This document shows, in pieces, positions 11,228 to 47,801 of a DNA stretch of 64,000 nt. Both the position numbers and the translations under genes were made by a program. The notes under the pieces were generated by a model that searched no databases, was not told the origin of the DNA, and saw only the letters and a program-made list of their open reading frames with translations. How positions within the stretch are numbered: position 1 is the first letter of the stretch; each line of letters starts with the position of its first letter. This stretch comes from Helicoverpa zea (Eukaryota; Arthropoda; Insecta; Lepidoptera; Noctuidae): contig NC_061479.1 of assembly GCF_022581195.2 (NCBI RefSeq), positions 5,084,001-5,148,000 of the forward strand, given 5' to 3'.

Positions 11228-11282
11228 ACCATACCTATTTCATAACATTCATTTCTATACATTTCAAGTGTAGTATTGCTCT

Positions 11283-11780
11283 TGAGTTTCACATCAGGTG
11301 TTCCAGATCTTCAATGTTTATACGTCAATAGAGAGTGCTTATCAGATTGAACCACTTTTGCTAAAACGTCATATCTTCATATGCTATAGTCTACCTGGGC
11401 TCCTGGAGTTTCACATCAGGTGTTTTAGAGAGTGCTTATCAGATTGAACAACTTTTGCTAAAACGTCATACCTCTATATGCTATAGTCTAGCTGGGCCCC
11501 TGGAGTTCCACATCAGGTGTTTTAGATCTTCAATTTATATAAGTCAATAGAAAGTGCTCATTAAATTGAACAACTTTTGCTAAAACGTCATACCTGTATA
11601 TGGTACAGAGAAGCTGGGCTCTTGGGGTTCCACATCAGGTGTTCCAGATCTTAAAATTTATTATCTCAGCTGAAAATGCTCATCACATGAAACAATTTTT
11701 GCCTTGGTACCATTTTTGTATCTCTTATAGTTTTGCTGGTCTGTTGGAGTTCTGCATCAGGTCTTCAAGTTTCGAAGATA
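11283..11780. repeat. Minisatellite, unit about 122 bp, about 4.5 units
   Basis: Units start at GAG/GGGTTYCACATCAGGTG near 11283, 11407, 11502, 11623 and 11746. Spacings are about 124, 95, 121 and 123, the second unit carrying a deletion of about 27 bp. Shared words are GCTAAAACGTCATA and TATGCTATAGTCTA. The flank 11800-11905 (AATCCGTTCAGTAGTTCGG and CAGACATACAGAC) looks like the tail of a dispersed repeat. Confidence 0.8.
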
Positions 11781-12289
11781 AATTGTAGCCTATGTGTTGA
11801 CCAGGCTTAATACTGATACAACAAAGAAAAAATCATTGAAATCCGTTCAGTAGTTCGGAAGATTAGCGTGTACAAACAAACAGACATACAGACAAAATTT
11901 TTTTTGGATTTGTGTTCCATTACTGTTTCTAAACCCCACCCAATTATTATTTTTTTAATATATTCAATGTACAGACACAGTTTTTTTACAGATTTATTAT
12001 ATGTATATAGATTACGAGTTCCTAAGTATATTGTAAGGCGTTGCTTCACGTTCTAATTGGTTTGTTGGATTCTAATATTAAAGATTTTGTTATTAGTTGG
12101 TACTATATACCTTACCGTGGTGATTAACGCTCATCCCTTCTCTGTATGGGAATAAATGCCGGTGGTGATGATGAAATACATCTTAGGTAGGTACATACAT
12201 TAATAATGACGTCTTTGCCGATCATCAGCCAGCCACGGCAGCTGTGTTCATTTGAATAAATGAATAAGCAGGATATTATAATAGCGCAC

Positions 12290-12545
12290 AAGTATTTTCA
12301 CAAGACACAGGTGCACTCACTATTCCTTCACTCTCATAGCGCGTTGAGACGGCAATCCAACACGACCGGAGAAAGATCAGGCGCAGGACCGACATTAACG
12401 TGCGCTCCGATGCACGGATGTATCGATCCCCATCTTACAGGCTATTGCCAGCCTTGGGAAAGTTTCTAAAATCCACAGGTCAATTTCGGCCCGACCCGAG
12501 AGTTGAAGCCGAGACCTCGTGCATAGTAATAGCGCTATGCTACAA
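12290..12545. repeat. Dispersed SINE-like repeat, second family
   Basis: Contains CACTATTCCTTCACTCTCAT, AGATCAGGCGCAGGACCGAC, GGCCCGACCCGAGAG and AGCGCTATGCTAC. Other copies are at 56060-56240 and 63415-63640. Read on the minus strand the GAGACCTCGTG region resembles a tRNA-like B box. Confidence 0.65.
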
Positions 12546-12849
12546 TTAAGAAGGCAGTAAATATACGGAACCACCATATTTGTCGTGAGTTCAACTGTTT
12601 GCGCAACTCAAGTCTTAGTGAAGTCATAGTATAAGCATTTTTTTGTCTAAAATGTATTGTACATACATTGTGAGTACTTCTTATGCTGAAAGCAAGCGTG
12701 TCAAGCTGAATAGGTAGATGGTTATGTATAGATTTTTACCATTAGTTAAATGGTTGCAAAGGGGAATTATTTTAAACTTGAGTCTGAAATTCTTATAAGA
12801 ACTTTTGGAATTAGTTGTGCTACTGGCCCTAGCTTGAGTTATACTTTTA

Positions 12850-13100
12850 TTTATTTATTTAGGCACACCAACAACTTATTTACAAATACTTTCACATATG
12901 TAAGTTTACAATTGTAATAAGTTCTGCGTAAATATGTTAATTACAGGTGCGCACAACGTTCAAATTAAAAATAACTTAAATTAAACTAAACCAAACTATG
13001 CATACCAAAAATAATAATAAAAAAAAGAAGAAGAATCGATAGAGGTAAATGACAAGGTACTATTCAAATTGGTCAATTTTGTGCAAAATTTAATTTATAT
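12850..13100 (-). repeat. LINE 3' tail fragment with AAAT repeats
   Basis: The reverse complement reads GTTGGTGTGCCTAAATAAAT, almost the same as the 3' end of the intact LINE at 35562-35604. It is probably a relic of the same group. 13100-13365 is AT-rich without features. Confidence 0.5.
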
Positions 13101-13546
13101 GAGGCATTTACATTGCGCTTAAATTTATTATAGGAATCATGGAAAATATTATTTTTATTATACTTGATGTTAACTTAGATAAAACAACAAAAAGAACTAT
13201 TTCATATTTGTATTTCCCGCTCCATAATGCACCCTTCATTTAGTTAGTAAGTAGGTACTTACCTATCGTCACATTTTAGATTAGCAAAAAATATTGGACA
13301 TGTATTTTTCATTTTTAACAAAACATTAAATATTATCTATAATATTACTCATAATATATTAAGAGTGCGGGCTCGTGACGTCACATCTATGTACCATATA
13401 AGTACTTAAAAGTGACGTAAAACAAAATTCTAGTTATCGGCACTAATCTTGAGCTCTGACCTACATCTGCGCAGAAGTGATTTATGATGACGCGATGCGC
13501 TGCGGGCCAATCACCGCTTTAGCCCGCCCCCGCGACTCACTTCATA

Positions 13547-13790
13547 CCAAAATCAAAATCAAAAAGTCATTTATTCAAAGTAGGCTGAAAATCAGCACTT
13601 TTCGAACGTCAATACAAAAGACAGCCCCCAAAACGCCCGCCCTTCACCACTTCCTGTGTGTTTTTGCTGGGAAGAAGAAGTGGTGGAACAAACTCCCCAG
13701 CAACACAATTCTGTCTGTATGGTTTGAAGAACCGTATACAAATATTTAAATATCACTATACAACATTGTGTACATAAAGTATATAAAATC
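13547..13790 (-). mobile_element. LINE 3' end with TTTGAT-type tail
   Basis: The reverse complement reads CACCACTTCTTCTTCCCAGC, then GGCGGGCGTTTTGGGGG and TTTGAATAAATGACTTTTTG, ending in TTTTGAT repeats. The plus-strand copy at 56526-56680 shares the CACTTCTTCTTTCCAGC and TTTGAATAAATGAGTCTG blocks. It may be the 3' UTR of the same insertion as 14424-15285. Confidence 0.65.
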
Positions 13791-14423
13791 AATTCAAATA
13801 GTTAATCATGTTGGCTAGTACACACCTTACCCATACCTATTACTCAAGCAGTTACAAAATAAATCTATTAAAAAAAGAGTGAAAAATAAAAAAAAAATAT
13901 AAAGCCTCCATTCAGTGAAGATAGATATAGTTTAGGGTGCACCCACCGACATGTCAAAGAGTTTTTATGAAACAATAAAATAACAACATAAACAATGAAA
14001 ACGGTGAACTAGGACTACCGTTCAAACCAAAATCATATACATTAGGTATATTACGGGTGTACAAATACGTAGTCAGCAAGACGACCTGGTACCACAAGCA
14101 GCACCCGTTCACGAGCATAACGCGAGGATCAGCCATCGCCCCCCTCGCACATTTTTGAGGGAGGGAGGCAACCCGACCACCGACGCTACCGCAAGCAATA
14201 CCGTCAAAGGGAGCATGACGACTTGCAACTACACTACAAGAAAACAGTTAATACTAATAGATTCGCAGTCGCTAGTAGACCATTTACAAAATTAAGGAAC
14301 AACTCGTCGTAAAAACAGAACGATGATGGTAATTAGTCAGTATACAAAAATAAAAAAATGTCACGTATAAAATAATATAAATCACATCAACTCATTATGA
14401 TAACTTTTGAAGCTGTCCAGTGT

Positions 14424-15285
14424 TTAACATGAGGACCAACTATTTTTATCGTTTATGTAGTCATTAACTGTATAATAAGCTTTCTTCGACAGGATAGATT
14501 TGACCTGCACTTTAAATTTATCAAAAGGCAATTCTAAAAACGACTGAGGAAGTTTATTATAAAATCGAATACCAAGCCCCATAAATGTTCCATGTACCTT
14601 GTGAAGCCTGTGAATGGGTACGCACAGTTTATGCTTGTTCCTAGTGTTGATACTGTGGACATCACTTTTCTTGGTGTAGTGATGAATATTCTGCCTAATG
14701 TATAATATGTTAGCAAGGATGAATTGCGATGCCACAGTAAGGATACCTATTTCTTTAAAAAGTTCCCTTAAGGAATGCTTGCTACCTAACTTATATATTG
14801 CACGAACAGCTCGTTTCTGTAATACGAAAATGTTTTCTATATCTGCAGCTTTGCCCCACAGTAGAATACCGTAGGACATCGTCGAGCTGTGTCTACGTCA
14901 GTGAATTGTCTTACTTTTCTGACGGCGTAGGCAGCAGAACTAAGTCTACCCGCGAGGCTAGATATATGTGAGCCCCACTGTAGCTTTGCATCAACGGTTA
15001 TTCCCAGAAACACTGTTGACTTCACAGTTTCAAGAACTAGGTCCTAAGTGTTTTACATTAGGCAAGGTGAACTTAACACATTTGGTTTTTTTAGCATTAA
15101 GAACTAAATTATTTGCTGTAAACCAGTGCGTAACTAAGGAGAGTGCATTGTTCACGTCATCAAATTGCTGTCTATTCCTATCAACTTTGAAAATGAGAGA
15201 TGTATCATCTGCAAATAATACTACATCACATATATTTTTCAAATGGAATGGTAAATCATTTATATACACTAAGACCCTCAATCAT
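14424..15285 (-). pseudogene. Truncated Jockey/CR1-type LINE reverse transcriptase with frameshifts
   Basis: The minus strand encodes YINDLPFHLKNICDVVLFAD then DTSLIF (the FADD catalytic site), VTHWFTANNLVLNAKKTKC, FLGITVDAKLQWGSHI and, in another frame, SYGILLWGKAADIENIFVLQ followed by KRAVRAIYKL, the usual C-terminal text of these LINEs. At least two frame changes separate the three pieces (15281-15030, 15025-14837, 14879-14424), and the 5' part is missing. Confidence 0.85.
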
Positions 15286-15867
15286 TTATACGACAAAAGG
15301 GACCCAGTAAACTACTTCTGCGTGAGATTGCTTCGAGCTCAAGATTCGTGCCGATAACTATACCGTGTTGTATTTTTGTTCTTATTAGTTTGTGAGAGGA
15401 AAGAAAAAAATAATGCCCATTACTTTAAGGTCATCAAAAAGACGGACTAATTACTTTGCTTCATTCACCATGCTCATCGTCATTTTGGCGTAGGTTTATT
15501 AAAATAAAACTTCATATATAAACATCTACAATTTAATATTGTATCTTACGGAATACAAATTTGTGGATCCTTATCATTAACTTGTACCTAGGTACATTTG
15601 TTGTATCTAGGTACATACTTATAAACGCCTGAGTCTGACACACAGGGCTTGGCTAATTTATAAGAGTTATATTATAATAACATATCATATATAAATACTA
15701 GGATACAGCTAGATATTTGGACTTATTTAGACTGTATTTAGTCAAACAAACCTTTTATTTTTTAATAAAGAATCGCCATTTTTACGTCAAAATTAAAATA
15801 CATTGAGTATAAAAAATTGTTAAGAACACTTTTTGAGTTTGATTTTGACAAAAATAAACTAATATAT

Positions 15868-15955
15868 GGTGTGACCGTTTTTTGGTGCAGTTGATAGTTA
15901 ATGTCCTTGAAAATTGACAGCTGTCAACTGCACAAAAGTTTTGGTACCACTATAA
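15868..15955. repeat. Short palindromic repeat (GTGCAGTTGA / TCAACTGCAC)
   Basis: GACCGTTTTTTGGTGCAGTTG and TTGACAGCTGTCAACTGCAC form an inverted pair. A second copy with the same order is at 18638-18745. It is probably a small MITE. Confidence 0.6.
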
Positions 15956-16187
15956 TATAATTCACATCTTTTAGTCAAAGAGCATTGTAAAGCAAATAAA
16001 CTAAACAAAGTCTAAATATTGCCTTTAAAATCTAACTAAACAACTAGGTATTATAATTAATCCATCTACTTAAAATGAGATTTTTCTAATTGAATACAAT
16101 AAAAAAACATGCGATTTTGGAAAAAATAATACGCATATTTTATTATTACAATAGTAACATTATTTCATAGTGCTATTATAATAGTAA

Positions 16188-16415
16188 AGGTACGTTTTTA
16201 ATGCTAACTGCCGACTGCAACTGCCGACCGCACTTGCAGCGACTGCATGAAAACAATTGATATCTGAGGGCGACTGCACGTGCTGCTGCCGCTTCGATAC
16301 AAAAAGGTTTCATGTAAATACATACAAACCAGTAGTGCAGCTGCGGCCGACTTCATGTAGTCGCTGCATGTGCGGTCGGCAGTTGCAGTCGGCAGCTAAA
16401 ATTCACAACGTACCT
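16188..16415. mobile_element. Harbinger-type MITE, TAA target duplication
   Basis: 228 bp with TAA at 16185-16187 and 16416-16418. The ends read AGGTACGTTTTTAATGCTAA and, inverted, AGGTACGTTGTGAATTTTAG, followed by the matching CTGCCGACTGCAACTGCCGA. A second copy, interrupted, is at 54015-54535. A 3-bp TAA duplication fits PIF/Harbinger elements. Confidence 0.83.
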
Positions 16416-16419
16416 TAAA

Positions 16420-18118
16420 AAAGGCGTAAACCTTTTAATAACAAATCAAAGACAAAATTTACAAATAATAAATTCCTTAGTTAAAAATAATAAAATCATT
16501 AATCTACTTTCGTATAAATTAAACAATAATAATAAAATTACAATTTTCTTGAAGCAAGCAAAATAATCACTGTCTTATTTTTTTTTAATAATAGTTTTTA
16601 AATAAAGCTGCCATAGAGTTTAGATACTTTTTGCTTCAAAAGCTTAACGGCCGTTTCCATTATTTTATCTATCTGTAGATTTAAGGCAAAACTATAGATA
16701 GATAATTAAACATGGTAAGTTACCAAAAAAATGAGTAGAATGAAAATATGAGATTATAATTTTAGAAATAAATAATTTGTGATGTTTATTTAGTAATATG
16801 GCAAGAAAAAATACTAGCCTAGATTATTTTTTAGCTTAATTCATAAAGCTATATCTAACCGACTGTACTAAGTAGGTATCCACTGTTTCATTTGTTAATT
16901 CAAATAACTTGATAATATCAGAGTCATGAGATTCCAGTTTTTTTAGTTTCAGATGTAGGACGCATATGTAAGTATGAAACTGGCAACTCGAGCATTTTTT
17001 TTTGTTTTCAAAAAATCAAATTATAGTGATTTAATTTTTAATTATTTACCTTTATTTGTGATGTTAGATACCTCTCGTGATGTTTTTAATGACATTTACT
17101 TCGAAGAGAAGTTTTAACGAAAATTACAATAAAAAAATTGATTTCTGACATAAACTCGTTTGATATCGTTTGATATATTAATTTACTTAAATATTTTAAA
17201 TACATTAAAATGTGATGTTTTTCCTTTTAATCTATGATAATGAAGCGAAAAAAATATATACCTACAGACATTCTTGTGATTTTTAAAAATGTTTTACAAA
17301 TTATTCTTATTAACTAATTAAGTACTGGCTTGGAATGCAAAGATACTATTTCTACGTATAATCGGAATAATAACAGTTTAGACTAACGCTAGAAGAAAAT
17401 ATGGCCAAAATTATTTTAGGAGGATACGTTAAAATCTTTTTACAAAAAAATAAAACCGACATACTTACAATATACATACAGGTCAAACTGAAAACTTCCT
17501 TTTCTAACAGACTTCAAAAAGATATGTTTGTGGGTAGAAGGATTTAAGTATATTATTGAAGTAGGATTTATTTTCTTGTGAAAAAGTAAAGTTTTTAAAA
17601 CGTTTGATTTTTTATAGAGAGATTCATTCAGTATGTCTTATATTCACAGAATAACTTAATTTTCTAAATATATTGTATATTTTAATAATATTTACCAATC
17701 ATTCTGATTACAATATGAAATATGGCTCATCCATGGTTCGAATAAAAATTAAATAATTCATCTGAGTATTTCTCTGACATAATTTCAAACAATACAACTT
17801 AAAGAACTAGACAAAAATAATAATAATTAAAATTAAAACTAAAAATAAAGCTGCAAAAATACTAAAAATAAAATTCATTATTACAAAAAAAAAGTTCCTA
17901 TTATGTACTAAAAATAATAATAGTAGCTACCACCATTTCTAGTTTAAATTGTATAAAAATATTGTTTATTTGTAAAAAAAAAAACAATTCCATTAAATGT
18001 TTAAATAAAAATTGTAACTTATTAATAATTTCATTACATTTAAGATAGGCACTTTTGTCAGTTATAAAATTCCATTTTCGGAAAGAAAACATATTTTCTC
18101 AAAATAATCAAAATCATA
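16420..18118. other. AT-rich stretch without recognisable genes
   Basis: Long runs of A and T, no open frame above about 65 codons, and no repeat family I recognise. Confidence 0.5.
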
Positions 18119-18290
18119 GTGAGAAGCCAGTAAGTCTGACAACCAGTCTTACCTAGGGGTATTGGGTTGCCCGGGTAACTGGGTTGAGGAGGTCAGATAG
18201 GGCAGTCGCGCCTTGTGGCACACTGGTACTCAGCTGCATCTGGTTAGCCTGGAAGCCGACCCCAACATAGTTGGGAAATGGCTGATGACG
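18119..18290 (+). repeat. SINE 3' part
   Basis: AGAAGCCAGTAAGTCTGACA, GGTTGCCCGGGTAACTGGGT and TGGAAGCCGACCCCAACATA place this as a plus-strand copy of the ATG-tail SINE. Short frames across it are not genes. Confidence 0.88.
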
Positions 18291-18637
18291 AAACATCATT
18301 TTATGTATTTTTCTATACATAGCTCCTCTGTTAAAGTATTTACTTTGAGCTGTTATTATCACCATTAAAATAAATAAATAATTCAATTTATAATGTTTTT
18401 TGTCATGGTAAATTAAATTAAATATTGTCAATATTTTTTGTCTTTTTGAGCGTTTTAAGCACCAGTTGACATATTTTGTAACATATTATGTAGATAATTA
18501 AAAAAAAAAACAGCAATTTGAGATAATAAAATTGACAATAAACAATGATGATGATGAAATGGAATGTTAATAATGATCAAATATAAAATAATAATAAATA
18601 CTATTACAGTAGTTGCCAATACAAAAAAGGTATTTAT

Positions 18638-18745
18638 GATCTGACCGTTTTTTAGTGCAGTTGACAATTCTATCAGTCAGTATAAAAAATGCAATTTTTC
18701 CTTCAAAATTGACAGTTGTCAACTGCACAAAACATTCGGTATCTC
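18638..18745. repeat. Short palindromic repeat, second copy
   Basis: GACCGTTTTTTAGTGCAGTTG and TTGACAGTTGTCAACTGCAC repeat the pattern seen at 15868-15955. Confidence 0.6.
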
Positions 18746-19099
18746 TATGTCTTTCGATCTCTTTCTATTTACCAATAGCCATTTAGATGAGTATAGAAAA
18801 TAGCCGTTTTTTTTATAATAGGCCATATTATTATAATAGGACGGATAATAATTACATAATTGCACTTATGGAATGTGTCATATTATTAATAATATAATTT
18901 TTATTTTACTATTCATAGAATATTAGTACTAGATTACTTAATTTAATAATACATATAATAATTGTGTTTTGATACGATTTCATTGATAAATTTTAATGTT
19001 AATATCTTTTGGTAAAAACACTGGTTTTTTGAAAATTCACACTGGGATTTCATAGTATTAATAATTAAAACAAATAAAACATCGAATATAACAAAACTG

Positions 19100-19260
19100 A
19101 AGAGTTTGTTTATTTGTATGCACTAATCTTATGAATCACTGAGCCGATTTAAAAAAACATACCAGTGTTGGATAGCCCATTTACCAACGAAAGCATTTGG
19201 ATAGGCTTTATCCGGGTGCTGGAAGTAGTTTCACAAAATGAAAGTGAAAGCAAATGCTAG
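19100..19260 (+). repeat. Dispersed tail-type repeat (AGAGTTTGTTTATTTG ... GCTAG)
   Basis: AGAGTTTGTTTATTTGTATG, a middle with TGGATAGCCCATTTAC and TTTATCCGGGTGCTGGAAG, and a GCTAG end. The same order occurs at about 22765-22907, 23200-23375, 25420-25595, 37320-37480, 40245-40350, 58558-58745 and 60725-60915. It is a very abundant lepidopteran interspersed repeat whose class I cannot fix. Confidence 0.7.
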
Positions 19261-19803
19261 TCATTTATCAATAAAATCTCTCTGGTGTATTGTTTATAGG
19301 TAATATTATATCTTTTCGATACAATTTTGCGACTCAAATATTACAATAGCCATTACAGTTAGCGGTTGCCATTTTGAAAACTTCGCCATGTTTGGAGTTT
19401 TGACGTTTATCTAGTTGAAACTTTCAACCAAGAAATATTTATGATTCAACTGTTATAACAGACGATCCAAAAAGTCAGATATCTAAAATTAATGTCTCAT
19501 AACATAAAGCTATGACAGCATATTGATGGTAAAATTTTGTTGATCAAAGTTGATTCATTGTACTCCATTTGAGTAGGCAAGATGATGAAATCTCAACTTA
19601 AAAATAAAAATGCGCCTAAAAATCAAAGTAACTTAATCAATTGAACCATTACTTTAAGCAGTAGTTTAATTTTTTAATACGTATTTCTGTAAAAGGACCT
19701 GTTAAAATTGTTTACCTTTAGTTAAGAGCCCACTTCAAATGCAGTCTATTGAATAACAATCCCACTAGTGAGTGTCTTTTGTTGACAGTTGACATAAGTG
19801 ACA

Positions 19804-44122
<24,319 letters not shown>

Positions 44123-44247
44123 CGCAAACAAAAAATCACAGGAAACAGAAAACAAAGCCAATCAGAATAATAACCACCATGCGTATTACACCAATTCTCC
44201 GATTTCCTCATTTCCCTGCGACATATCGAGTATTAACTTTACAAGTT

Positions 44248-44652
44248 GATATCACTTTTATTTTTCCACTTATCACGCCAATCTATTGCGTATGCGCATA
44301 CATAATTAGCGTAATGGCTAGTTGCATCTAACTTCACGTAATTTTGATGTCAGCAACCCCAGCGGGGCCCAACAGAGCCAAGGTCTGCCGGGGCTGCGGG
44401 ATTGTTCGAAAGAGTTACCGCGGCCCTGGTACATAAAAGGCCTACGACGGAACACGACGGTTTTTAGTCAGTAAGAGTGACACTACCTCACCGCTCGCGC
44501 TGCTAACCCACAGCGGGATGTCATTTGATGATTTTTGACGTCGTTAAAAAAAAAGTCGATATCACTTTTGTTTTCTACTTATCACGCCAATCTATTGCGT
44601 ATGCGCATACATAATTAGTGTAATGGCTAGTTGCATCTAACTTCACGTAATT
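44248..44652. repeat. About 95-bp direct repeat flanking an R1 tail, just upstream of Myrf
   Basis: Copies at 44248-44343 and 44558-44652 share ATCACGCCAATCTATTGCGT, ATGCGCATACATAATTAG and GGCTAGTTGCATCTAACTTC with only a few differences. The sequence between them is an R1 tail (44346-44552). Confidence 0.88.
44346..44552 (+). mobile_element. R1-clade LINE 3' tail upstream of Myrf exon 1
   Basis: CAGCAACCCCAGCGGGGCCC, GTTCGAAAGAGTTACCGCGG, CATAAAAGGCCTACGACGG and GACGTCGTT plus A run match the prototype tail. It is about 225 bp upstream of the Myrf ATG. Confidence 0.88.
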
Positions 44653-44719
44653 GACTTTAGCTAGTATTTTCATACGGTTTCTCTCGTGTTAAGGTGGAAT
44701 TACTTCAAAATTATTATCT

Positions 44720-44870
44720 GCCTAGCGTTTTTACCAACTAAGTATGTTGGCGTCGGTTTCCAGTCCAACCAGATGCAGCTGTATACCAGTGCTTTACAAG
44801 GAGCGACTGCCTATCTGACCTCCTCAACCCAGTTAGACGGGTAATCCGATAGGGGTAAGACTTGTTTTTA
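44720..44870 (-). repeat. SINE fragment
   Basis: TTGGCGTCGGTTTCCAGTCC, GTGCTTTACAAGGAGCGACT and CTATCTGACCTCCTCAACCC. Confidence 0.82.
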
Positions 44871-45284
44871 GTTCAAAATCCTGGATAAATACTATCTATC
44901 ATTTTATGAACGCTATGAACAGTAGAAATCAAAAATGATATTTGAGCTCGGTTTATAACAAACTAGTTTCCAATAGCGTTTTCACTTTCGTCCCGAAGGA
45001 ATGACTTTCCCCACCCGGATAAAAATGTCTTTGTTTTCCATGTGTTGTGGGATCTTATTACATGCCAGATTTTATCAAAATTGGTTCAACCGTTTGTTAA
45101 AAAGTAAATAAACACTGACAGACACTGTTTATGATGCTATTGCCATTATTTTGGGAATATCGATTTTTCAATAAAAATAAGATCAGAAAGTTTTATAATT
45201 ATTTTTATAACAAAATAGCATATTAACTAGACATGCGGTTTCACTCGCATGCCAACTATTGCACGCACTTTAATTAAAAAATAA

Positions 45285-47351
45285 ACCGGCCAAGTGCGAG
45301 TCGGACTCGCGCACCGAGGGTTCCGTACAAATCCTGGTTAGATAAAAAGTGAGTCTCGCGCCAACCGTTCAGTTTAGAACAATCATAGTTATGGTAATTT
45401 CGTGAGAGTCAAAATAGCTAATATTTTTTATTTTATAATATAACTAAAATAGTAGGCCAGTACCTTGTAAAAGTTATTTTATTAAAGTTATTTATATACA
45501 ACATTTTATAGTCATCATTCAGAAATCTGATTGAAAATAACTAATTATGTCTTAAAGGTCATTGGGCATATCTGACCCGCTTTGTAAAAAGTGGCGGACA
45601 TGAATCAAAGTAGTTTTAAATCGTGGATAATGGTATGACGTTTCTTTGAATGTCCAGGATCGTTTGAAAAATATAATAGACAAGCAGTTTCAGAGGATTT
45701 TACAGGTTGCAATGCTAGTTTTTATTGTTAAAGACTTTTCATAAAGAAAGGATCTGGAAACCCTGAGTAATCGAGGGCAACTCTTGAATATTGTAGTCAC
45801 GCATCGAGTCAAAACCAGACATGTGAGTGTATTTTTGAGGGTACTTGTAAACAGTGAAGGTTTGGAGCTGATTTGATTATGGAGACTACAGAGAGTCGAG
45901 GGAACTCCTGAACGGTATGTTGCAACTACCACGTGTTTGGGCTTATTTTATTCGTATTGGCGAAGACTTTCCTTTCCACATAGATAGGTTTAACTGCCAT
46001 TGTGGGATCGATAGCAAAGATCAGATATAGTTATGGGAACTCCTTTACAATTTATAACGTAACCTTGTGTTGGAGCTTATTTTATTTTAGGTGATGAGAA
46101 TTCACTACTAATGGGATCTATTATTTTTTTAAACATGCATAGAGTTCTCTCGACTTTCTCACGTCTCCATCATCAGGTAAGCTCTAAACTTTCACTGTTT
46201 GATAGTATCACCAGACATACATCTGAGAATCAAGTTTTAATCCTATGCATGCCTACAATTTTTTATAGTTGCCCTCGATTTCTCAGGATTTCCATCATCA
46301 GATCCTGACCTGATGACAATGGAAATAAACGGCGAGTATACTCTTTCACTACAAAGAAATGATTTCTCAAATCCGTCAAATTTGGTCGTTTAAATTCCCC
46401 ATTGAAATGAGGAAAATATTTGATGTTTACACCTGATTTTCTCTAGATTCTCACGGTTCACATAGATGCGACTAATGCCATAGTAAATCAGAGCCTTTAT
46501 CATTATACTGTGCTATATTTCGTTCGTATCCGCCGTGGGTATGGTTTTCATACTAAGGTGCCCAATGACCTTTGAATGATTTAAAATTTTTCATAGTTTA
46601 GTGGCAATTATATTTAAGAAGTGTTTGATATGAATTTCAACTTTAATATCTCTACGCGTTCATGTAAAAAAGGGTAGTTAGTAAGTTTATAATTATTAAA
46701 AAAATATTTTATGTCGTGTAAGCAAAAATAATATTTTAATATTTTATGTAACTTCAAATTTATCATTTTCGCAATTTTTCCTTTATCTGTACTATATAAC
46801 GCTGCTTCGTGGCGAATTTCAAGATTCTGAGTTCACGGGAAGTACCTTGTAGGTTTTGATTCCCTAGCGTGTGACAGAAATTCGTCTAAGGTGTCGGTAT
46901 AACTGCTGTATCTTTTGATCGCGTTAACTTAGAAGTTTGTTTTTTTCACTGCCTAAAGGGACAATAGACTTAGGTATTTGGTATAAATTTCAATTTGATA
47001 CCTTTATTCGTTCGTGAGAAATAAGGTAGTAAGTTTCATTTTATTAAAATATATTTTTTTATATTATATAACTAAAAAAATGAGATTTTCGTATTTTTTC
47101 CTATATTTGCATTATATGACAATACTTCATGCCAAATTTCAAGACTCTGAGTTTACGGGAAGTACCCTGTAGGTTTTGATTCCTTTGCGAGTGTCGAGAA
47201 TTTGTTGAAAATATCGACATAATCGGTTGTATCTTTTGATTGGCTTGGCTTAGAAGCTTGATATTTTCACAGCTTAAAGGGACAACAGACCTGAGCATTT
47301 CATGTGAATTTCATCTTGATACGTCCACGCGTTCTTGAGATAAAGGGTCTT

Positions 47352-47402
<51 letters not shown>

Positions 47403-47460
47403 GGACAACAAAGTGATCCTATAAGGGTTCCGTTTTTTCCTTTTGAGGTACGGAACCCTA
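45285..47460. repeat. 2.2-kb dispersed repeat bounded by GGTTCCGTAC-like ends
   Basis: It begins GGCCAAGTGCGAGTCGGACT then GAGGGTTCCGTAC and ends GAGGTACGGAACCCT, a pair of ends very common in Lepidoptera. Inside are two related blocks in inverted order (45745-45960 and 46140-46320), repeated AAGACTCTGAGTTTACGGGA text and an ACAG microsatellite (47351-47402). No protein was recognised. Short pieces of the same repeat are at 50515-50640, 59810-59865, 61865-61965 and 62665-62700. Confidence 0.65.
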
Positions 47461-47801
47461 ACTAGCAAAGTTAATCTTCATCGATAAATGGGCTATATAA
47501 CACTAAAATAATTGTTCAAATCAGTCCAATAGTTTCTGAAATTAAAGTGATCAAACAAACAAACAAACTCTTCAGCTAAATAATATTAAGGAAGAGTCGC
47601 ACCATTTACCTATAACGATAATCAAACCATAACCAGCCGTATACTTGCCGCGCATTGGTCACATCGGCGATTTGACAACTGAAAATGGTTCGGTTATCGT
47701 TGTAGTTAAATTGTATATCCCACCGCAAGCATACATAGTAAATACTTTAAATTCTTATTCACAAAATATAAGGTAAAGTAAATATTCGGAAAAGCACTCA
47801 C

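Larger units (their letters stand above)
13366..15475. repeat. Nested repeats: repeat X split by a TA-family MITE split by a LINE
   Basis: Outer layer: repeat X, left part 13366-13432 (GCGGGCTCGTGACGTCACAT) and right part 15361-15475 (AAAAAGACGGACTAATTACT). Middle layer: the MITE ends at 13433 (GTTATCGGCACTAATCTTGA) and 15360 (inverted GTTATCGGCACGAATCTTGA), with TA beside them. Inner layer: a minus-strand LINE between about 13547 and 15300. Each layer is younger than the one outside it. Confidence 0.78.

Noticed and set aside
47351..47402. Short direct repeats suggesting a CRISPR-like array
   Set aside because: It is a simple ACAG microsatellite in a dispersed repeat, without spacers.
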